Positions 8,771 through 22,450 of a DNA stretch of 64,000 nt are shown piece by piece; the first letter of the stretch is position 1; every line of letters begins with the position of its first letter. The DNA is from Patagioenas fasciata. Taxonomy: Eukaryota > Chordata > Aves > Columbiformes > Columbidae. Where the stretch lies: the NCBI RefSeq assembly GCF_037038585.1, contig NC_092525.1:20170867-20234866 (forward strand), in the 5' to 3' direction. The translations under genes were made by a program, and so were the position numbers. The notes below the pieces were generated by a model. That model searched no databases, was not told the origin of the DNA, and was given only the letters and a program-made list of their open reading frames with translations.

Positions 8771-11700
8771 TTGAAATGGCTTCATAGCCACGTACAGCTT
8801 CACATCTTTCAGAGTTAAAACACAGTAGTTCAGAACTGAAGCGCAGCCCCATGGGGCCCCCTTCCCTTCTGCTTTGGCACCGAGTTAGAGATCACTTGGT
8901 TACAGGACTTTTTCAAACATTTCAAACGTGAAGGTGGGGACTCTGAGACAGCGGAGCCATGTGTATTCCTCCCAGCAGAGGACAGCACTTCTCCCAGCTG
9001 TGTTCATGGGTGGCTTGCTTAGCTGGGCAATGATGGGCTGTGGAGAAAGCTTGTGCGCTGGTGATGTTTTGGTGTTTATAGAAAGCACCTATCTTAACTA
9101 CAAAATCCCTAAATAAATACAAGAATAATTTTTACCATATCAAATAATGGTTCTTTTAACAACACTGGCCTCATCAGTCTTTCATTTGCTCAGATTTATT
9201 ATTTATTCCTCCCTCCTAATCACAGCTTTTCAGTTTCAGATACTTTTACGTTTTCCTCCCTTTGAATGTTCTTCCTTTCTAGTAGGCAACTCAGAGCCCA
9301 ACCTCTGCTCCTGCTTCTTTTTCTGAGAAGACAAGGTTCATCACTCAGGATTTCTTGACCCTCTGAGGAAAGAAGCTGATCTTTCTTCCTAGCTCTGTGG
9401 GAATCCCTAATGCCAAGACACACTTCACTGGGAAATCAATATAAATAAAAAGCAGTGCAATGTCTTTGTTGTGCAGCAGCCTCTTTGCATTGCTCGTGAG
9501 CTCACGCAGAGGGCACATCCCAATCTCCAGCCTAACTGCGCAAGTAGCAACACCATCGATTCAGAGTCCATCTCACTTCACATCCTCTCCTGCACATCGA
9601 TTCAGCCTTATTCCCCTTCTCAGCTTGTCCCCTTTGGTCAATTGATTAATCATCAATATTACTCACCAAAGGCAGCTACAATTAAACAGATATTAGATGG
9701 CTTCCCCTCGCATTTAATAACACTGAGCTCAATCAGACACCTAATACTTTGTCTTCCTCAAAAAAATTTAACCAATATCCAATTGAAATAAAATGTTGTA
9801 AATTTGGTAGAGCAATTGATCACTGAGATGAACAAATACACGAAGATTCAGACTATGGAATTTCCAGGTCATGAGTCTGTAGGTTAGGTTTCTGTCCAGA
9901 GCAGCATTTTTAGTTCTTGGAATCCCTTTTTATTTATATTGTAGTGTTACATAGTAGAGCATTGTGTAATATAATCGTGATATTAATCATATCACCCACA
10001 GCCTCCATTTGCAAATCATGGTGTCAGCACATACGATAGCATATATTTTAATATCAAAAGTCTATGCAAAAGTGACTTTAGCTCATAAAAACATACTTGA
10101 GCTCACTTCAAACTAATGAGTCCTCCCAAATTAGCAACATGCATTAGTGGGAAAGTAAGCACCTGCTACGAAACCCTGCTGAGAGGCTGATGCTTGGACA
10201 TCCTGTTAAGCACTGACTTCCATCATTTTACACCTTTGTGTTATTGACCTGCTGAACTGAGATGTATGTATCCCAGAGCAGTCCGGAAGAAATGTCTTAT
10301 AGTGTAAGGAAGTAGTTCATATCAAGACAGAAATGTATTGTATGGAATGGAAAGAGGAGAATATCCACATGAAGACTTGAAATCTGTCAGAGGTGGCTGT
10401 AAATCTGTGGCATCAGCCCCACAGCTGCTTTTCCCTGAACAGGGCAGGATTAGCTGGCACAGACACCCCAGATAACCTTATTTCATTTGGTGGGCTTCCC
10501 CTAGAGCTGTCTCATGGTACTTCTCAAATCTGATCAAGGTTTAGTTGCCTTCTTTCCCCCATGGGTACCAACCACATGAGTTTCTGCAGCGGGGGCCCCG
10601 GTTTGGTGTCGTGTGCTGTGAAGGGGGGCCCTCATCTTACATTTGCCTAGAAATAAATACAATAACTCAAATCTCGACTTTGCACTAATTATAAAATGAC
10701 ACTGAGCTTCTACCCTCTGTTCAATGTCAAATAGAGATACTTCACTTTTGCCTAGATGCAGAGATATATAAGGCGAGGGCAGTGGAAGAGGAGACCTGTT
10801 TTGTTCTCTGAGTGTATTTGAACCCCCTGATGCTTCCACAGACCGATCAGGTACATGGCTCAAGGCAAAACAGTAAAACCACTACTCTATAGTTGCTGAA
10901 ATTGTGCCTCTTTTACTGAGAAGAGTGTAGAATTTGTCTGTGAAACTAGGTAGTCAATTGATAGTAAAATACTTGAATAAACTCAGAGAAATAGAAAGAA
11001 TTATAAATGTGAAGCAATAGAGAGATGTGTCATTATCATAGGCTCATGAAAGTTTCTTTTCTTGTATGTATTCATCATCCAAAGACTCACTGTTTTTATA
11101 AATTTCCTGCCTGGCAAGTTTTCCATCCACAGATTTCTAAGAGGGTTGAAGCCCTAGAACATATATTTAGTGCCTGCCGACAGGTCCCTAATTATGGCTT
11201 GATTAATCACAGCAGTGCCTGCACCTGTCTGTGCAAAACATCTTCATTTTCGCTTTGTGACCCGTGCAGGATCTGGGAACGCATGTTCCAAGAGCTGTGG
11301 AAGCACCCAGCTTTGTTTTCTTCCCTGCTGTTCTGCTTCTCTTCTGATCAGAACAAACGATGCCTGGTTTATGGGAATGGGGGTTTCTTCCTTTGCTTAT
11401 GTTTCTGGAGAGGCTGATATGCACTTGGAAGCTTTTCCGAGGACTTGAAAAGGGCTAAAACCTGGTTGCATTAAGAGTTAATACATCGTTCCTTCCGCTG
11501 AAATGGGTTCACATCAACCCCAGTGACATCCATGGGAGAGTTCAGAGGATTTCCCCTGGATATAGCCAAAATGCCTAGGTCTTTCAAAAGTGCATTAGGT
11601 ACATCGGGAAACCTCATAGGTCTTGAATTGCTGCAGGCTTATAGGGCTCTGCAGAACTGCGGCTTTGACTGGTTTTCCTTTTTGAGCAAATGCAATAGAT

Positions 11701-12899
11701 TTTTTATTTTTTGCTTTATTCTGGAAGAGTCTTAAGGAACTGTAAAGGGCAAAACAGGCCCTTTTCTAGCGTGTGGGACAGGGTAATTTGCACAGAATTC
11801 AGCTCAATGCCCTGAATAAGGAGAAGGAATTCCTAGGGCACTTGAGGGGAACATGAGACTCCAAGGCATTTCCTACTGGGAAATACAAAGAACACAGAGA
11901 ATTCACTGAACTGGCTGTGTTGGGAAGGGACTCAAAGGAGAGGTTAGAGAATAGGTTTCTGCAGAGGGTCCTTTTTGATTTTTCAGAGACAGACCGAAAA
12001 ATGAAAGTCACTTGGAAGGGATCCAGACAGAACTGAAAAAAAGTCTTTTTTATACCATTGAGATGAAAAGGCCCAACTGAAACTACTCCTAGTGACGAAT
12101 GGGAGCAAAACACATCAGCTTTCATCTAGCAGGCTGAGGATTTGCTTTTCGGTTTGGCAAGCAAAGAGTAAATCTGGAGGAACTAAATTGGGTATGGATC
12201 AAACCAAAGTACATCTAATGTTTTTCATCGTGAAATGAAAACCGGGAAGTTAATTAGTAAATACAAAGTATTCCCTTTGACCTTGGAATTAAATGTTTTC
12301 TTTTCAGCATCTTGTAAAAACAGCCAAAGAAATGAAAGATTCGATTGACCAAAGCAGAGGAGTTATGGCATGTCCCTTTTATCCTCTATTTTTGAGACCC
12401 AGACTATTGTCTGCCTGCTCCAAGAGATAAAGGGATGTCATTCTGTGTACCTTGCCTCACACAAGCAATCTGCCTTTGGAAGGGATGCCGAGTGTGGCTT
12501 TTGTCAATGCTGACATTCCCAGGGATGGTGCTGGAGCCCTTCTTTTGACTCTTATGCACCCTACGTGTTTCCACTCCCCTTTCCCACACGAGAATGCAGT
12601 GACAGAACCAGCATGTTTAAATAAAAATTCAAATATTAATGGAATTACACCAAGCACCTGAAGCTCTGCAGCTAAAAAAGTCTTGGTGCATTGTTACCTT
12701 CATTTTACAGGAGTAAAGAACAATTCTTGCAATAAAACTTACCTGCAAGCATTATTACATTTGCTTCCAAAGAACATGGGCTGTGGTACTTCAGGAAGGG
12801 ATTTCTGGAGAGAGTGAACAGCTCCATCCAACACACACTTCAAAAATAAAATTTCCTTTGTTATGGCTTTTCTATTTTGGACAGACAAAGGCACATTGT
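8771..12899. other. Intergenic DNA, nothing recognised
   Basis: About 4.1 kb of AT-rich single-copy sequence. A ten-base word, ATCGATTCAG, occurs twice within 50 bp near 9555 and 9597. Open frames reach 130 codons (11025-11417 plus) but look random and overlap others. Confidence 0.55.
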
Positions 12900-13800
12900 T
12901 ATTTGGAATCTGTGAAGCACAGAGAATGTGCTGTGATAGAATGAGGAAGGATGCCAGAATTGCCCCAGCTGGCAAACCAAAGGAACAGAAAGGAATATAG
13001 GAGAAGAGAGAGTCTGTATAGGCAGAGATGTAGACACACAACTAGGACGTTGTTACAACACAAGTCAATGAAACAATATAGAGAAGGAGCACCAAGTTCT
13101 GACTGGTGGGCTGGAGGGGAAACATCATGGATCTTGAACAGCCTGGAAGAAGGGAGGAGGCTGTAGTTGAAGAAGAGTGAAATTGTGAAGATGAAAAGGG
13201 CATAGGCAAAGTTTGAGTTGATACGACTGAAAGAAAGGGTCAAATATTATGGAGAAGAGAGTTCATTAAATCTTGTCAGCTTGCATGTGAAGAAGTGGCA
13301 GAAGAATAAAAGGTAATGCTGACATTGCCAGCCTGGGAGAAGGGGAGGGAGCAGGGAGGGAGGAGAAATTAAGAAAATAATGGAGAAAGGCAGGAAAGGG
13401 GGGAGGGTAGAGGGTATAAGAGATGAGGTGCTCAATTTTGTCCAAGCTGCCCTTGAGCTGGCAGGGGGGTTATGCTGGGTGATGTGCTGAAGAGATTTAT
13501 GTGTATGGGGTAGGGTTGGAAAGGCAGATTTGTGAGTTGTCAGCATAGAGGTGATAGTAGAGCAGCGGGAGCACCATGAGGCTGAACACCGAAGGGAAAA
13601 GAAATGAGCCCTGGGAGATTTCCAAAGAGGAGGAATGAGCAACATTACCACAAAACTCACCAGCGAGCAGGATGTTCACCGGGAAGCAAACGGCAGGAGG
13701 AACTCAGAGCTTAGTTAAGAAATGGCTGGAGAGTTTGGCGTATGGAGGAAGCAAGAGCATTTAGAAGCGAATTCTGGGAGAAAGAATGAGTGGTGTGGTT
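12900..13800. other. Purine-rich block, possibly a decayed old repeat
   Basis: For about 900 bp the plus strand is strongly enriched in A and G, with many GAAGA, GGAGG and GAGAA words, unlike the flanks. Because pyrimidine-rich codons avoid stops, the minus strand has open frames of 114 and 137 codons, rich in Ser, Pro, Leu and Phe, which I treat as composition artefacts. A GGG-rich stretch at 13335-13360 fits a G-quadruplex motif. The part near 13535-13640 reminds me of an old mammalian-type interspersed repeat, but I cannot name it. Confidence 0.35.
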
Positions 13801-13888
13801 ATTAATGGACTCCTGTGTAAACTCTTCTCTAACCCAAGCATCTGTCCATAGCAGACTTGTAAAAAGTTAAGACCTGCACCCCGAGGAT

Positions 13889-13914
13889 CATTTGCAAATG
13901 ACAATTGTCATTTG
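13889..13914. promoter_or_regulatory. Nested palindromes made of four E-box hexamers
   Basis: Positions 13889-13900 form a perfect 12-bp palindrome (CATTTGCAAATG). Positions 13895-13914 form a perfect 20-bp palindrome centred on CAATTG. The two share CAAATG. The result is CATTTG, CAAATG, CAATTG and CATTTG in 26 bp, all fitting CANNTG, with an octamer-like TTTGCAAAT core. This would suit basic helix-loop-helix dimers and POU factors, but binding is only inferred. Confidence 0.6.
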
Positions 13915-15804
13915 TGAATAACAGCTAGTTATTGCTCTGATTCACTCCATGCACCTGCTAAATACAAATGTGTATAAATAACCACTGGATTTTTTAATAT
14001 ACCCATCTTTTAACACAAAGTAGCTCCTCTCTTTTGAAGAGAAATATTGTAACTGCCACACTTGTATGGCTGGGAGAAGATGGTTTTCAAGACAACTCAG
14101 GTACCACTTTGGGTAGTTAAAACCCAAGCTTTCAGGAGCATTGTGGTCTTCACAGGTTCCACCAGGAAATGTACACCCAGAGTTTTTGTAGAGAGTGAAA
14201 GCGGGAGAAAGGAGCTTTTGGGGAATCTCATTCGCGAGTCCTTATTGTAAGAGGTGCTGAGTGATACAGCTGCTCTGTGTGCAGTCACAACAGCGCATGG
14301 AAATAACAGAACTAGACCTAGATGTGTAGGAAGAGTGAAAAATCCCAGTAGGCATCTCTCTGCATCTTTAGGTACCTAAATACCTTTAACCATCTGGCCT
14401 TATGCAATAAGGTCTAACAAAATGTTAGGCACATGTAGAAGGTAGGTAATTTGGTTTTGGCTAGTAGACAATGTGATTTCAGATAATATATGTTTTTTTA
14501 GCTGTTTTCAATAGGTCTTTCTTACTTGACTTTTATTTTGAAGCTGCCAATTTTAGGCTGTTATTTTAAACCTCTCTCAGCTGGTGACTCTGATTGCTTT
14601 TCAAACCTTCTATTTAATAACCTTTGTAGTCTTATGCATGAATCTAGGCCAAGTTACCGCCTTCTGTTCGCTTTCCAGTGTCTTTGAGCTTTAAAGTAAG
14701 CAAAATGCAATTTTGGTCTGCTGGGGCTGGGAACCTTGGGAGACACCATTCTTGTGGTTTTGCTGGGTTTTTAATTGACTTGTATAAATTTGGATGAGTC
14801 ACCATCCGTGTTGCTCCCTACACCTCTACCTTGTTTAGTCAGACACAATTAAGATAAAAAGTGCCTATTTTTTTTAGCCAGGCTTGGAGCAGCACTTGCT
14901 CTAGAGTGCCACTGTCACATAGCAAGAATTTAAGAAAGGAGCAAATTTTACAGCTCTCCTGTGATCATTGTTCAAGGGAGAATTCTTATGAAATGAGAAC
15001 GAAAATCTAATTGATGGCCTGATTCTCCATGGCTGTGCAGCCGTCCTTTCCTTCTCTGCTTCTAATAAGTACTCTCTGTGTTCACCCCCACACATGCAAG
15101 AAAAATCCATGTGACCAGATAGGGAGACCTTTAAGAAAAGACCAATATTTGCATATCTATTATGGCTATACTCAGTGTTATACTTGTTTCATTAAAATTT
15201 CTATTTGGATAATATGTAAGGTCAATACTGACACTGTTCTGCAAAATTCATTTATTTTAAAATTAAAGCTAAACGCAGCACGTATGATTCTTCCCATGTC
15301 TCTACCTGTATAAATCCACTGAGCTTGATAGAGTAAATACGTGAAAGCAGAACTGAACCCAATGTTTTTAGAATTGGGGATCTGCTCTGTGGGAAAAAAG
15401 CATGCCAATTACATGAATTCTAATTTTCAAGGTAAATCTCTTGTTGTAGATGCTCTGAGTTCCTGCTTTTTTATATTCAAGAGATGGTTATTATTTCAGC
15501 TGGGTGCCTACTGAGGTCCATTAGCTTTTACACACCAGTTAAAGCTGTCAATTGCTGGGATTGAAAATACATGAAGAAATACTTAGGTTCACTTAAAAGC
15601 TCCATGCTGCCCTAAGGTTACCAGCTTTCAAACCTCAAGCAGCCATTTTCAAATGAATTTGTGTGTTGAGGAGGCTGAAGTCAGGAATTCTTACCCCAGA
15701 AGAGAGGAAGAGGATGGTGCTTCCCAAGTCAGGTGTTGATGGGTTTCCTGGCCTGTTTCTGGGCTATTAACATTTTTTATGGTCTGTGCCCGGTCTGGTC
15801 CAAG
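13915..15804. other. Intergenic DNA, nothing recognised
   Basis: AT-rich single-copy sequence up to the plus-strand CR1. Short open frames only; no nameable repeat. Confidence 0.55.
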
Positions 15805-16360
15805 TCTTCACCTTCCTCTCTGCTCTGCCCTGGTGAGACCCCATCTGGAATATTGTGTCCAGTTCTGGGCCCCTCAGTTCCAGAAGGACAGGGAACTGCT
15901 GGAGAGAGTCCAGCGCAGGGCAACGAAGATAATGAAGGGAGTGGAGCATCTCCCTTATGAGGAAAGGCTGAGGGAGCTGGGTCTCTTTAGCTTGGAGGAG
16001 ACTGAGGGGTGACCTTATTAATGTTTAGAAATATAAAGGGTGAGTGTCACGAGGATGGAGCCAGGCTCTTCTTGGTGACAACCAACTATAGGACAAGGAG
16101 TAATGGGTTCAAACTGGAACACAAGAGGTTCCACTTAAATTTGAGAAGAAACTTCTTCTCAGTGAGGGTGACAGACACTGGAATAGGCTGCCCAGGGAGG
16201 TTGTGGAGTCTCCTACTCTGCAGACATTCAAATCCTGCCTGGATGCCTTCCTGTGTAGCCTTGTCTAAGTGTTCCTGCTCCGGTGGGGGGATTGGACTGG
16301 ATGATCTTTTGGGGTCCCTTCCAATCCCTAACATTCTGTGATTTTGTGATTCTGTGATTC
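15805..16360 (+). mobile_element. CR1 LINE, 5'-truncated, ORF2 C-terminus broken
   Basis: This plus-strand copy starts in ORF2 at the [15 protein letters not shown] block and runs to the 3' octamers (ATTCTGTG type, about 16334-16360). The reading frame is damaged. About 5 bp are missing near 15998 where other copies read [12 protein letters not shown] (here EETEG then a stop), and a TAT codon after the INV motif has become TAG near 16025. After the break the frame continues with [13 protein letters not shown], then [10 protein letters not shown], then a further change at the usual HWNRLP block. It is therefore an inactive, older copy than the one at 940-1506. The 5' limit is approximate, since truncated CR1 copies carry no flag at that end. 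Confidence 0.96.
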
Positions 16361-18949
16361 ACAGAGTCTGGGCTCTTTTGTGGGGTCAGTTGTTGTTTAC
16401 AAGTATTGTTTAACAATCCTTAAAATGGCATCTGGTTTAATTCTCAGAAATCAGGAAAGCAGAAGAAATTATATAGGACAGCTACTATAGAAGCCACCTG
16501 TAAAGTCTTACAAAAATATATTAAAAGCAAAAGCTATTTTGAACAAGCACCAAGGGAAAATGTCTGTTAAGATGAATCTGTTATACTGTTAACATTTTTG
16601 GTATAAAATCATAGCTTTTTAGAGGTTTCATTTTCTATACAGGAAACTTCTATGTGTCTGCTCAGTCCCACTGAAATTAAGTTCTGTTTGTTAAATAATC
16701 ACAAACTGGTTTCACTAACTTCCACCCTTAAGGCAGCTGGTTTGAAAGCACTCAGCTGGTGTCTGTCACCCTTTCCCAAGGTGGTAGTGGTCTCTTGTAT
16801 GTCAAATGAGCTCAGTGGCTTTAATCACTGTCCCAGATGTCCACGGCACAAAGAGTGGGATCTCAAGCAATAATCTTTATGTCAGTTTGAACAAAGCCAG
16901 AACTACGTTCACCCAGGGGAGCAAGAGGCTTCCTTGTCAACAAAGATTTTTCCTCCAACAGAAAAGAAGGAAAATTTACATTAGTGCTTACGGTGCTTGG
17001 TCCTTTCTCCAGTGTTATTTCCGAAATTACTTTCTTTTGTAGATCAGAGACTGGATAAAGTGGAAGTTCATGCGAAAAAATGTCTAACCCCACCTTTTTC
17101 ATTCAACTTCAGATCCTATCCAGCATGCTGATAGTAGGACAATGTTATTGTTTTATAAGAGGAGCCTGGATGACAAAGGTGAGATTCATCCCACTGATTT
17201 AATCTAGAAGGTAGCTGTGGGTACCCTTTATAGTTAATTAGAAATAACTGGTTCCTCCAGAGGGTGAAGCAGTGGCAGATGAATTTTCTTTCAAAGCCTG
17301 TGGCAAATAACTTGTGGACACCTAGAGTTAGGCCATGGCAGTGCCACCCTGCCTGACCAGAATCTTTAGCAGGGGGAAGACAGGGGCTGGAAAATCCCAA
17401 GTTGATTGCTGGACAGCTTGACTGCTGGACTATCTTCCCTTATTTAAATTTCTGATCTATTAATGAAACAAAGATGTGCAAATAGCTTCATGCACATTAT
17501 TAATCTGGGTAGCCTGGAAATGCAGATGGTGTTAAGCTGGGGAGCCAATGGTGGCTTTAGCTGCTGCATTCAGAAAAGCCAGTGCTCAGCAGCCTGTGTA
17601 TGTTCTGCAAACTGAAGGAAGCACAAAGCAGCAGAAACTTGCACTCTGCCAGTTTTTCTGTGTTGGACTGGTTTTTTTACATGAGATGGTGGTAGAGGTG
17701 AGCCTAACCTCATAGTTCTGAAGGTGAGCGTCTTCTGAAAATTCAGATCTCTGTTCAGATCTTGTAATCTGAACTCAGTTGTTAAGAAACTCAAGGCCAG
17801 AAATGACTGCTTCAAATACATTTTAAAAGTGCTGTTAAATAGTGGTTGAATGTAGGCAGCAAAAATATTTAAAGAAAATCAAACATGAACATTTGCTACT
17901 GAACCAAAATCAGGCAAGGTTTATATTACAGGCATGGAAAATTTTCCTTTCTCTTTAAATATTTTGAATTATTTCTATCAACAAAAAGATTAAAAAGAAC
18001 AACATTTCAACAAAGTGTTTATTAATCTTGTGCAAAGAGATGGATTTTGCATCATCTGTGTATATATGTATTTATCATCTCATTAGGAATCATCAAAATG
18101 GGTTTTGTTTAGCTTGGTAAGTGCCAAGATCTAAAAGAGGTCTGAATGATGGTAAAATGATATCATCACTTTAACATCAGTGAGCAGGAGTTGTTAAAAT
18201 GGTCATTTCTTTTCAGTGCTTCACCCATGAGCTGAGAAATCCAATCTTATCGCTGTAGTAACCAGTGTTAGCACAGGGGAATAGAAGGAAGCATCTGGAG
18301 GCAGAAAATCCATGGCATTGACCTGGGGAGGTCTAACTGCGATACTGGCCAGGACTAGGGGAGAGGGGGTGAACAAGGTTAAAGGCCAGATTTGAATCCA
18401 GTAGATTAAATGAAGCTCAGAGAGGGACTCAGAGAATAATAAGGGATTCCTAACCCTGCCAGCAAAGGGTTTCTGTGAGCCTGCAGCTTGATCATTCTGC
18501 TGGGCTAGGCTGATGAATGCTTTGCTGATCAGCATGCAAATGCAACAGCACTGTCAAAAGTTCCAGATGATTTTATAACTAAGCCTTGCTGCAGGGAAAA
18601 AAATGTTTGACAATATGCATTAGAAAAGGAGAGGTGAATGAAATCAAGTGTCGTTCTGTGATCAGTGTGGTTGGAAAGGTCCATAGCAGGAGATGCAGGT
18701 ACATGGGACATGAGAAAGAGAATCCTGCAAACAGAAGCACAGACTGAGTCTAATAAATGCAACTTTCTTCTTGATGCTAATGAAGCAGATTAATAAGGCT
18801 ATTGGAGCCCATATGGCCAGGGAGATTTCTTTAGACTAAACATTGCTAAAGAATGTTTTCAGAAAGTAGTGTTTACACTCAAACAAATTTCACCCTTGGA
18901 GTGGCCTCCTAAGTGAGGTAACTGCAGTGTTGATGCATCAGAGGCATCA
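16361..18949. other. Intergenic DNA, nothing recognised
   Basis: About 2.6 kb of single-copy AT-rich sequence with short random open frames. No repeat or RNA gene that I can support. Confidence 0.55.
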
Positions 18950-19005
18950 TCTCTCTGTGAGATAAGTATTATTCCCATTTCGCAGGTAGGAAAAGAATGA
19001 ACTAG
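18950..19005 (-). repeat. MIR-like fragment, minus strand
   Basis: The plus strand reads GATAAGTATTATTCCCATTT then CGCAGGTAGGAAAAG, matching the reverse complement of the MIR core (ATTATTATCCCCATTTTACAGATGAGGAAAC). The match is about 40 bp with a few substitutions, good for a repeat of this age. Confidence 0.5.
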
Positions 19006-22000
19006 GAGAGCAAAGACCAACATTTGCAAAAGCCGCCTCTTACATCAGGCCTTGATTTTTAATAATCTTAGAGACTATTAAAAAACACCCCTGAAGTTTA
19101 AACTATTAGAATGAGGCCATGAAGAAGGACAACAGAAGAGTAAGGGTCAGAGAGCAAGTGTGTCCTGGTGTCAGTTCTGTGAGGGACTGGGGGGGGTTTT
19201 GGAGAGGTTATTTTGGCTACTGGTTCTTAGAGGCAGCCCAACAACTGGTAGCAGTCCCCATGGTGGCAGAGACCTTCCCCATAACCATGTATACTTCTAA
19301 AAATAAAATAAACCTTACCAAAAATGGTTCAGGGACAGGACTCCAGCACAGGTTATCTAAGTCACATCTCTGTTTATGAGCTTTATGGGTTTGACCTCCC
19401 AACACCCTGGCTGTCCTTTCTGCCCAGCTCTTCTGGTGTCCTAAAGGGAGGCCAGACACATTTAAGTTCAAAATTGTGGCCTGGCTGCTTGGGTTCAGGC
19501 AGTCCAATGTGAAAACATATGGTTCCATTCTTAAATGGAGAGTCAGTTGGCTGCTTATCTGTTGAACACACGTATTTGCAAAGATAACAGGAATACCAGC
19601 CCCGGGCAGCGGAGAACCCCCGTCCTACTTCTTCCTCTCCTAAGTCTCCCGGCTTGCTTTCTCCGTGTGCTTCCCTGTCATTTTGATCTCTGTGTCCCCA
19701 TGTAGTCCTGACCAGTTAAGATAAATGGCTTTTCTTTTGCTCTCTCTAGAAGCGGGGAACCTTAAGCCCTAAATCTCCCTGAAAATAACTCTGTTGTAAT
19801 CTTTCCTTGAAGATTTCTGAAAGTTCTCGTCCCTAGCTGTGCAGTTTAGATTGAGTGTGTGATACATATTCAGACACTATTTTCTTTTAGCTGACTTCAC
19901 ATGTAACTGCTGCTTTGTTGTATTTTCCTTGAAGTGAACTATTGACTGAACCCAATTCCCTGCCACAGCATTAGTGTCTAAATCTAGGGAAGTGGCTATA
20001 AACATGAACACTATTATGTTGTGTTTAGCTGATTGTGAATGTGAATGTGAATCTAAAGACAAGTTGCCTTTGAAAATCAAGCTCGAAGTATATATTTATC
20101 CTGAAAAGTTGTGGAGAACTCAGCTCAAATCAGCACATAAATGTGTGTGTCAATGTATGTAGGTGCATGCCTGTGTGTGTGCGCCCTGTCCAGAGCCAGC
20201 TCAGAAATATGCCTAAAATCAAACCCCATCGATGTGAAAGGCAAGGTGAGAGCAAAACCAGAGGTATGAGCTGTCTCCACAGTGGTTATCCTGTGGAAGG
20301 AGGCAGACCAGCACAGCAGGGGACAAATGTCCTTTTCCAGAGCATGGAAGTGACTGGTGTGTAGGCAGGCATGAAGGAAAAACCCTGGATTAGTTTTATT
20401 GTCAGACTGCCTATCAAACTACCTTGTTAGGCAGGGACAGTAGGATGGAAAATAGACCAATATTTAACTTCTTTTTGTGTGTATGTGTGAAGGCAACTCT
20501 TCTTAGAAAGGGCTTATTACAAAAATGTACTTGGTAGTGCCAGAAATTAAGATTTGAGATTGAGAACCATTCACATGGCAACACAAAGAGGAAAGACATA
20601 GTCAGACCTTCTTCTTAACCCAGAGCCTCTAGTGCTGAGAGATTTGTTCTTTCCATTCTCATCTGGGCTTGAGCCCTTCCATGTGAGTGGCTGATTCATT
20701 CATGGAGGGGAATGTTCTCCGTGCTCGATTCCTTGCTGCACTCTGTGCTCTTGGTGCAGGAAAGCCGGAAGTAAAAGAAAGATAAAGGCAAGGGAGAAGA
20801 GAACTAGAGCAGGGTGCTGTTTATTTTCCATCCACCCTCATGTGCTAAAGAACAAGAGAGGGATAAGAAAGGGGAATCCTCCAACTGTACCAGCTTTGGG
20901 ACAGAAGCCATTTGCTTTTCCCTGATGCTTGTGAATGTCATTTCTCTTTTGTGTCAAACTCATATTCTTCTTGAGCTGGGTGACAAGCACATCAGCATCA
21001 CCAGCACAGGAAGACTGTCCAATAAGCTCTTGGATGTGGCATTGTTGGTGTGCACATCTGATCCAGGGTTGTCAGAGTCTCACTGTGCTCTGTGGACAGG
21101 CTGAGAAATAGAACATTTTATCATTAAATTTTATGTGAGTGAGATGGGCTGAATTAACATAATCCCAGTGCATGAGAGCTGTATGATAGGAATGAAGTCA
21201 CTCCTCAGCTGCTCCTTGTCACAAAGGTTCCTTCCAGTGTTTGTGACACAACCGAGGCTAGACATTAGTAGTTCCAGTTGCTGGCACTGTTTGCACAACA
21301 ACTATAATTCCTCAAATATTTCACACTTACGGCAGTTGTTGGACCTTTTGTGCTCTTGGTTTGCTATGGTGAATACATGTTTTAAAGAATATTTTCTTTT
21401 AAAAATTAACAGTAAAGCCAAAAAGCCTTTTACATGACTTATACACAGTGGATAAAGCATTTCTGCAAATTTTGAAAAAGGTTCATATTTACCACTTTTT
21501 GACATTTGAGAAGTAAGTCTTGATTTTTTTTTTTTTTTCCTGAATTGGTGGCTGAGGCCATCACTGCATGGCAGCAGGTTGCAATGGAAGCAAAGACGAA
21601 TCAAAAAAAGGTCATGTTCAGTGAGATTGTTCTGCGTTCTGTTAGTATTTAATACCCAGTTGCCTACCTCAGCATTTCAATACTGTTTATAACCATGGCA
21701 CCTGAGTGTTTCTCAGACATCAATAAGTGTACCCTTGTCTGTTATTCTGAGCTAGCGTATAGCTGTTCTTTTGGGGTGAGATTTTCCTCACAGACAATCA
21801 AAGAACAGATTTTTCAAAAGTGCTGAGGTGGGAAAACTGATAATTTAAGATTTTGAAGGCAAGTCCAAAGTTGTACATCCAGAGCCACATGAGATTGTCA
21901 TGTCTCTGCATCCTATAAGTCCCGTTCAGTTTCCAAACCATGTGGTCAACTACTTTTCTTCTTGCTAAGGCATTAGCTGAGGAAATTGTCTTTGGGAAAC

Positions 22001-22384
22001 TTTCAGCATCCTTTTCCCTGACATCAGTCCGGCAAAATTGCTATTCCAGTTCTGCCAGTGAGCGGTCAGTAACTGTTTGGCTGAGGTGAAAATATATCTG
22101 GAGCAATCAGAAGAGATCTCTTTTATCAATTTCCCATGTATATTAATAAAAATAAATATCAGTCTGTCTCTTTTAGGCAGAATTACATGAACAGTATATT
22201 TATTTGTATTTAGCATTTCACTGTTGGCAAGAAGTGGTTTTGCGTTAAGCATTTGACCATTTGACCAGCAGATTTTGCTGCCATCATCTAAGAAGAGGAG
22301 AACATCATTAAAACACTCTCCCAGGTTAAAATGGACAATAAATGTAGGTAGGAGTTTGCATAGAGGAAACGGGCTGCCAGTGCA
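19006..22384. other. Intergenic DNA, nothing recognised
   Basis: Single-copy sequence. It holds a short TGTGAA triplication near 20034, a weak alternating GT stretch at 20140-20182 and a T-run near 21523. No gene or nameable element. Confidence 0.55.
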
Positions 22385-22450
22385 CATGTACTCAGCTGGG
22401 TGCCCTTGTCACAGGTTCTGGGTTTGAATCTGCTGCCCCAGCGCGTTGTG
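22385..22450 (+). repeat. Possible tRNA-like SINE remnant
   Basis: GGTTTGAATCT (22421-22431) is close to a polymerase III B box (GGTTCGAATCC). An upstream ACTCAGCTGGGT (22390-22401) resembles an A box but lies only about 20 nt away, too close for a tRNA. It may be an internally deleted old SINE or chance. Confidence 0.3.

Noticed and set aside
15767..15949. Open frames on the opposite strand of the CR1 copies (also near 1262-1579 and 60597-60839)
   Set aside because: Antisense shadows of CR1 ORF2, not genes.
22385..22450. Possible tRNA gene
   Set aside because: The B-box-like word is present but A-to-B spacing is too short and no acceptor or anticodon stem can be drawn; kept only as a weak SINE remnant.
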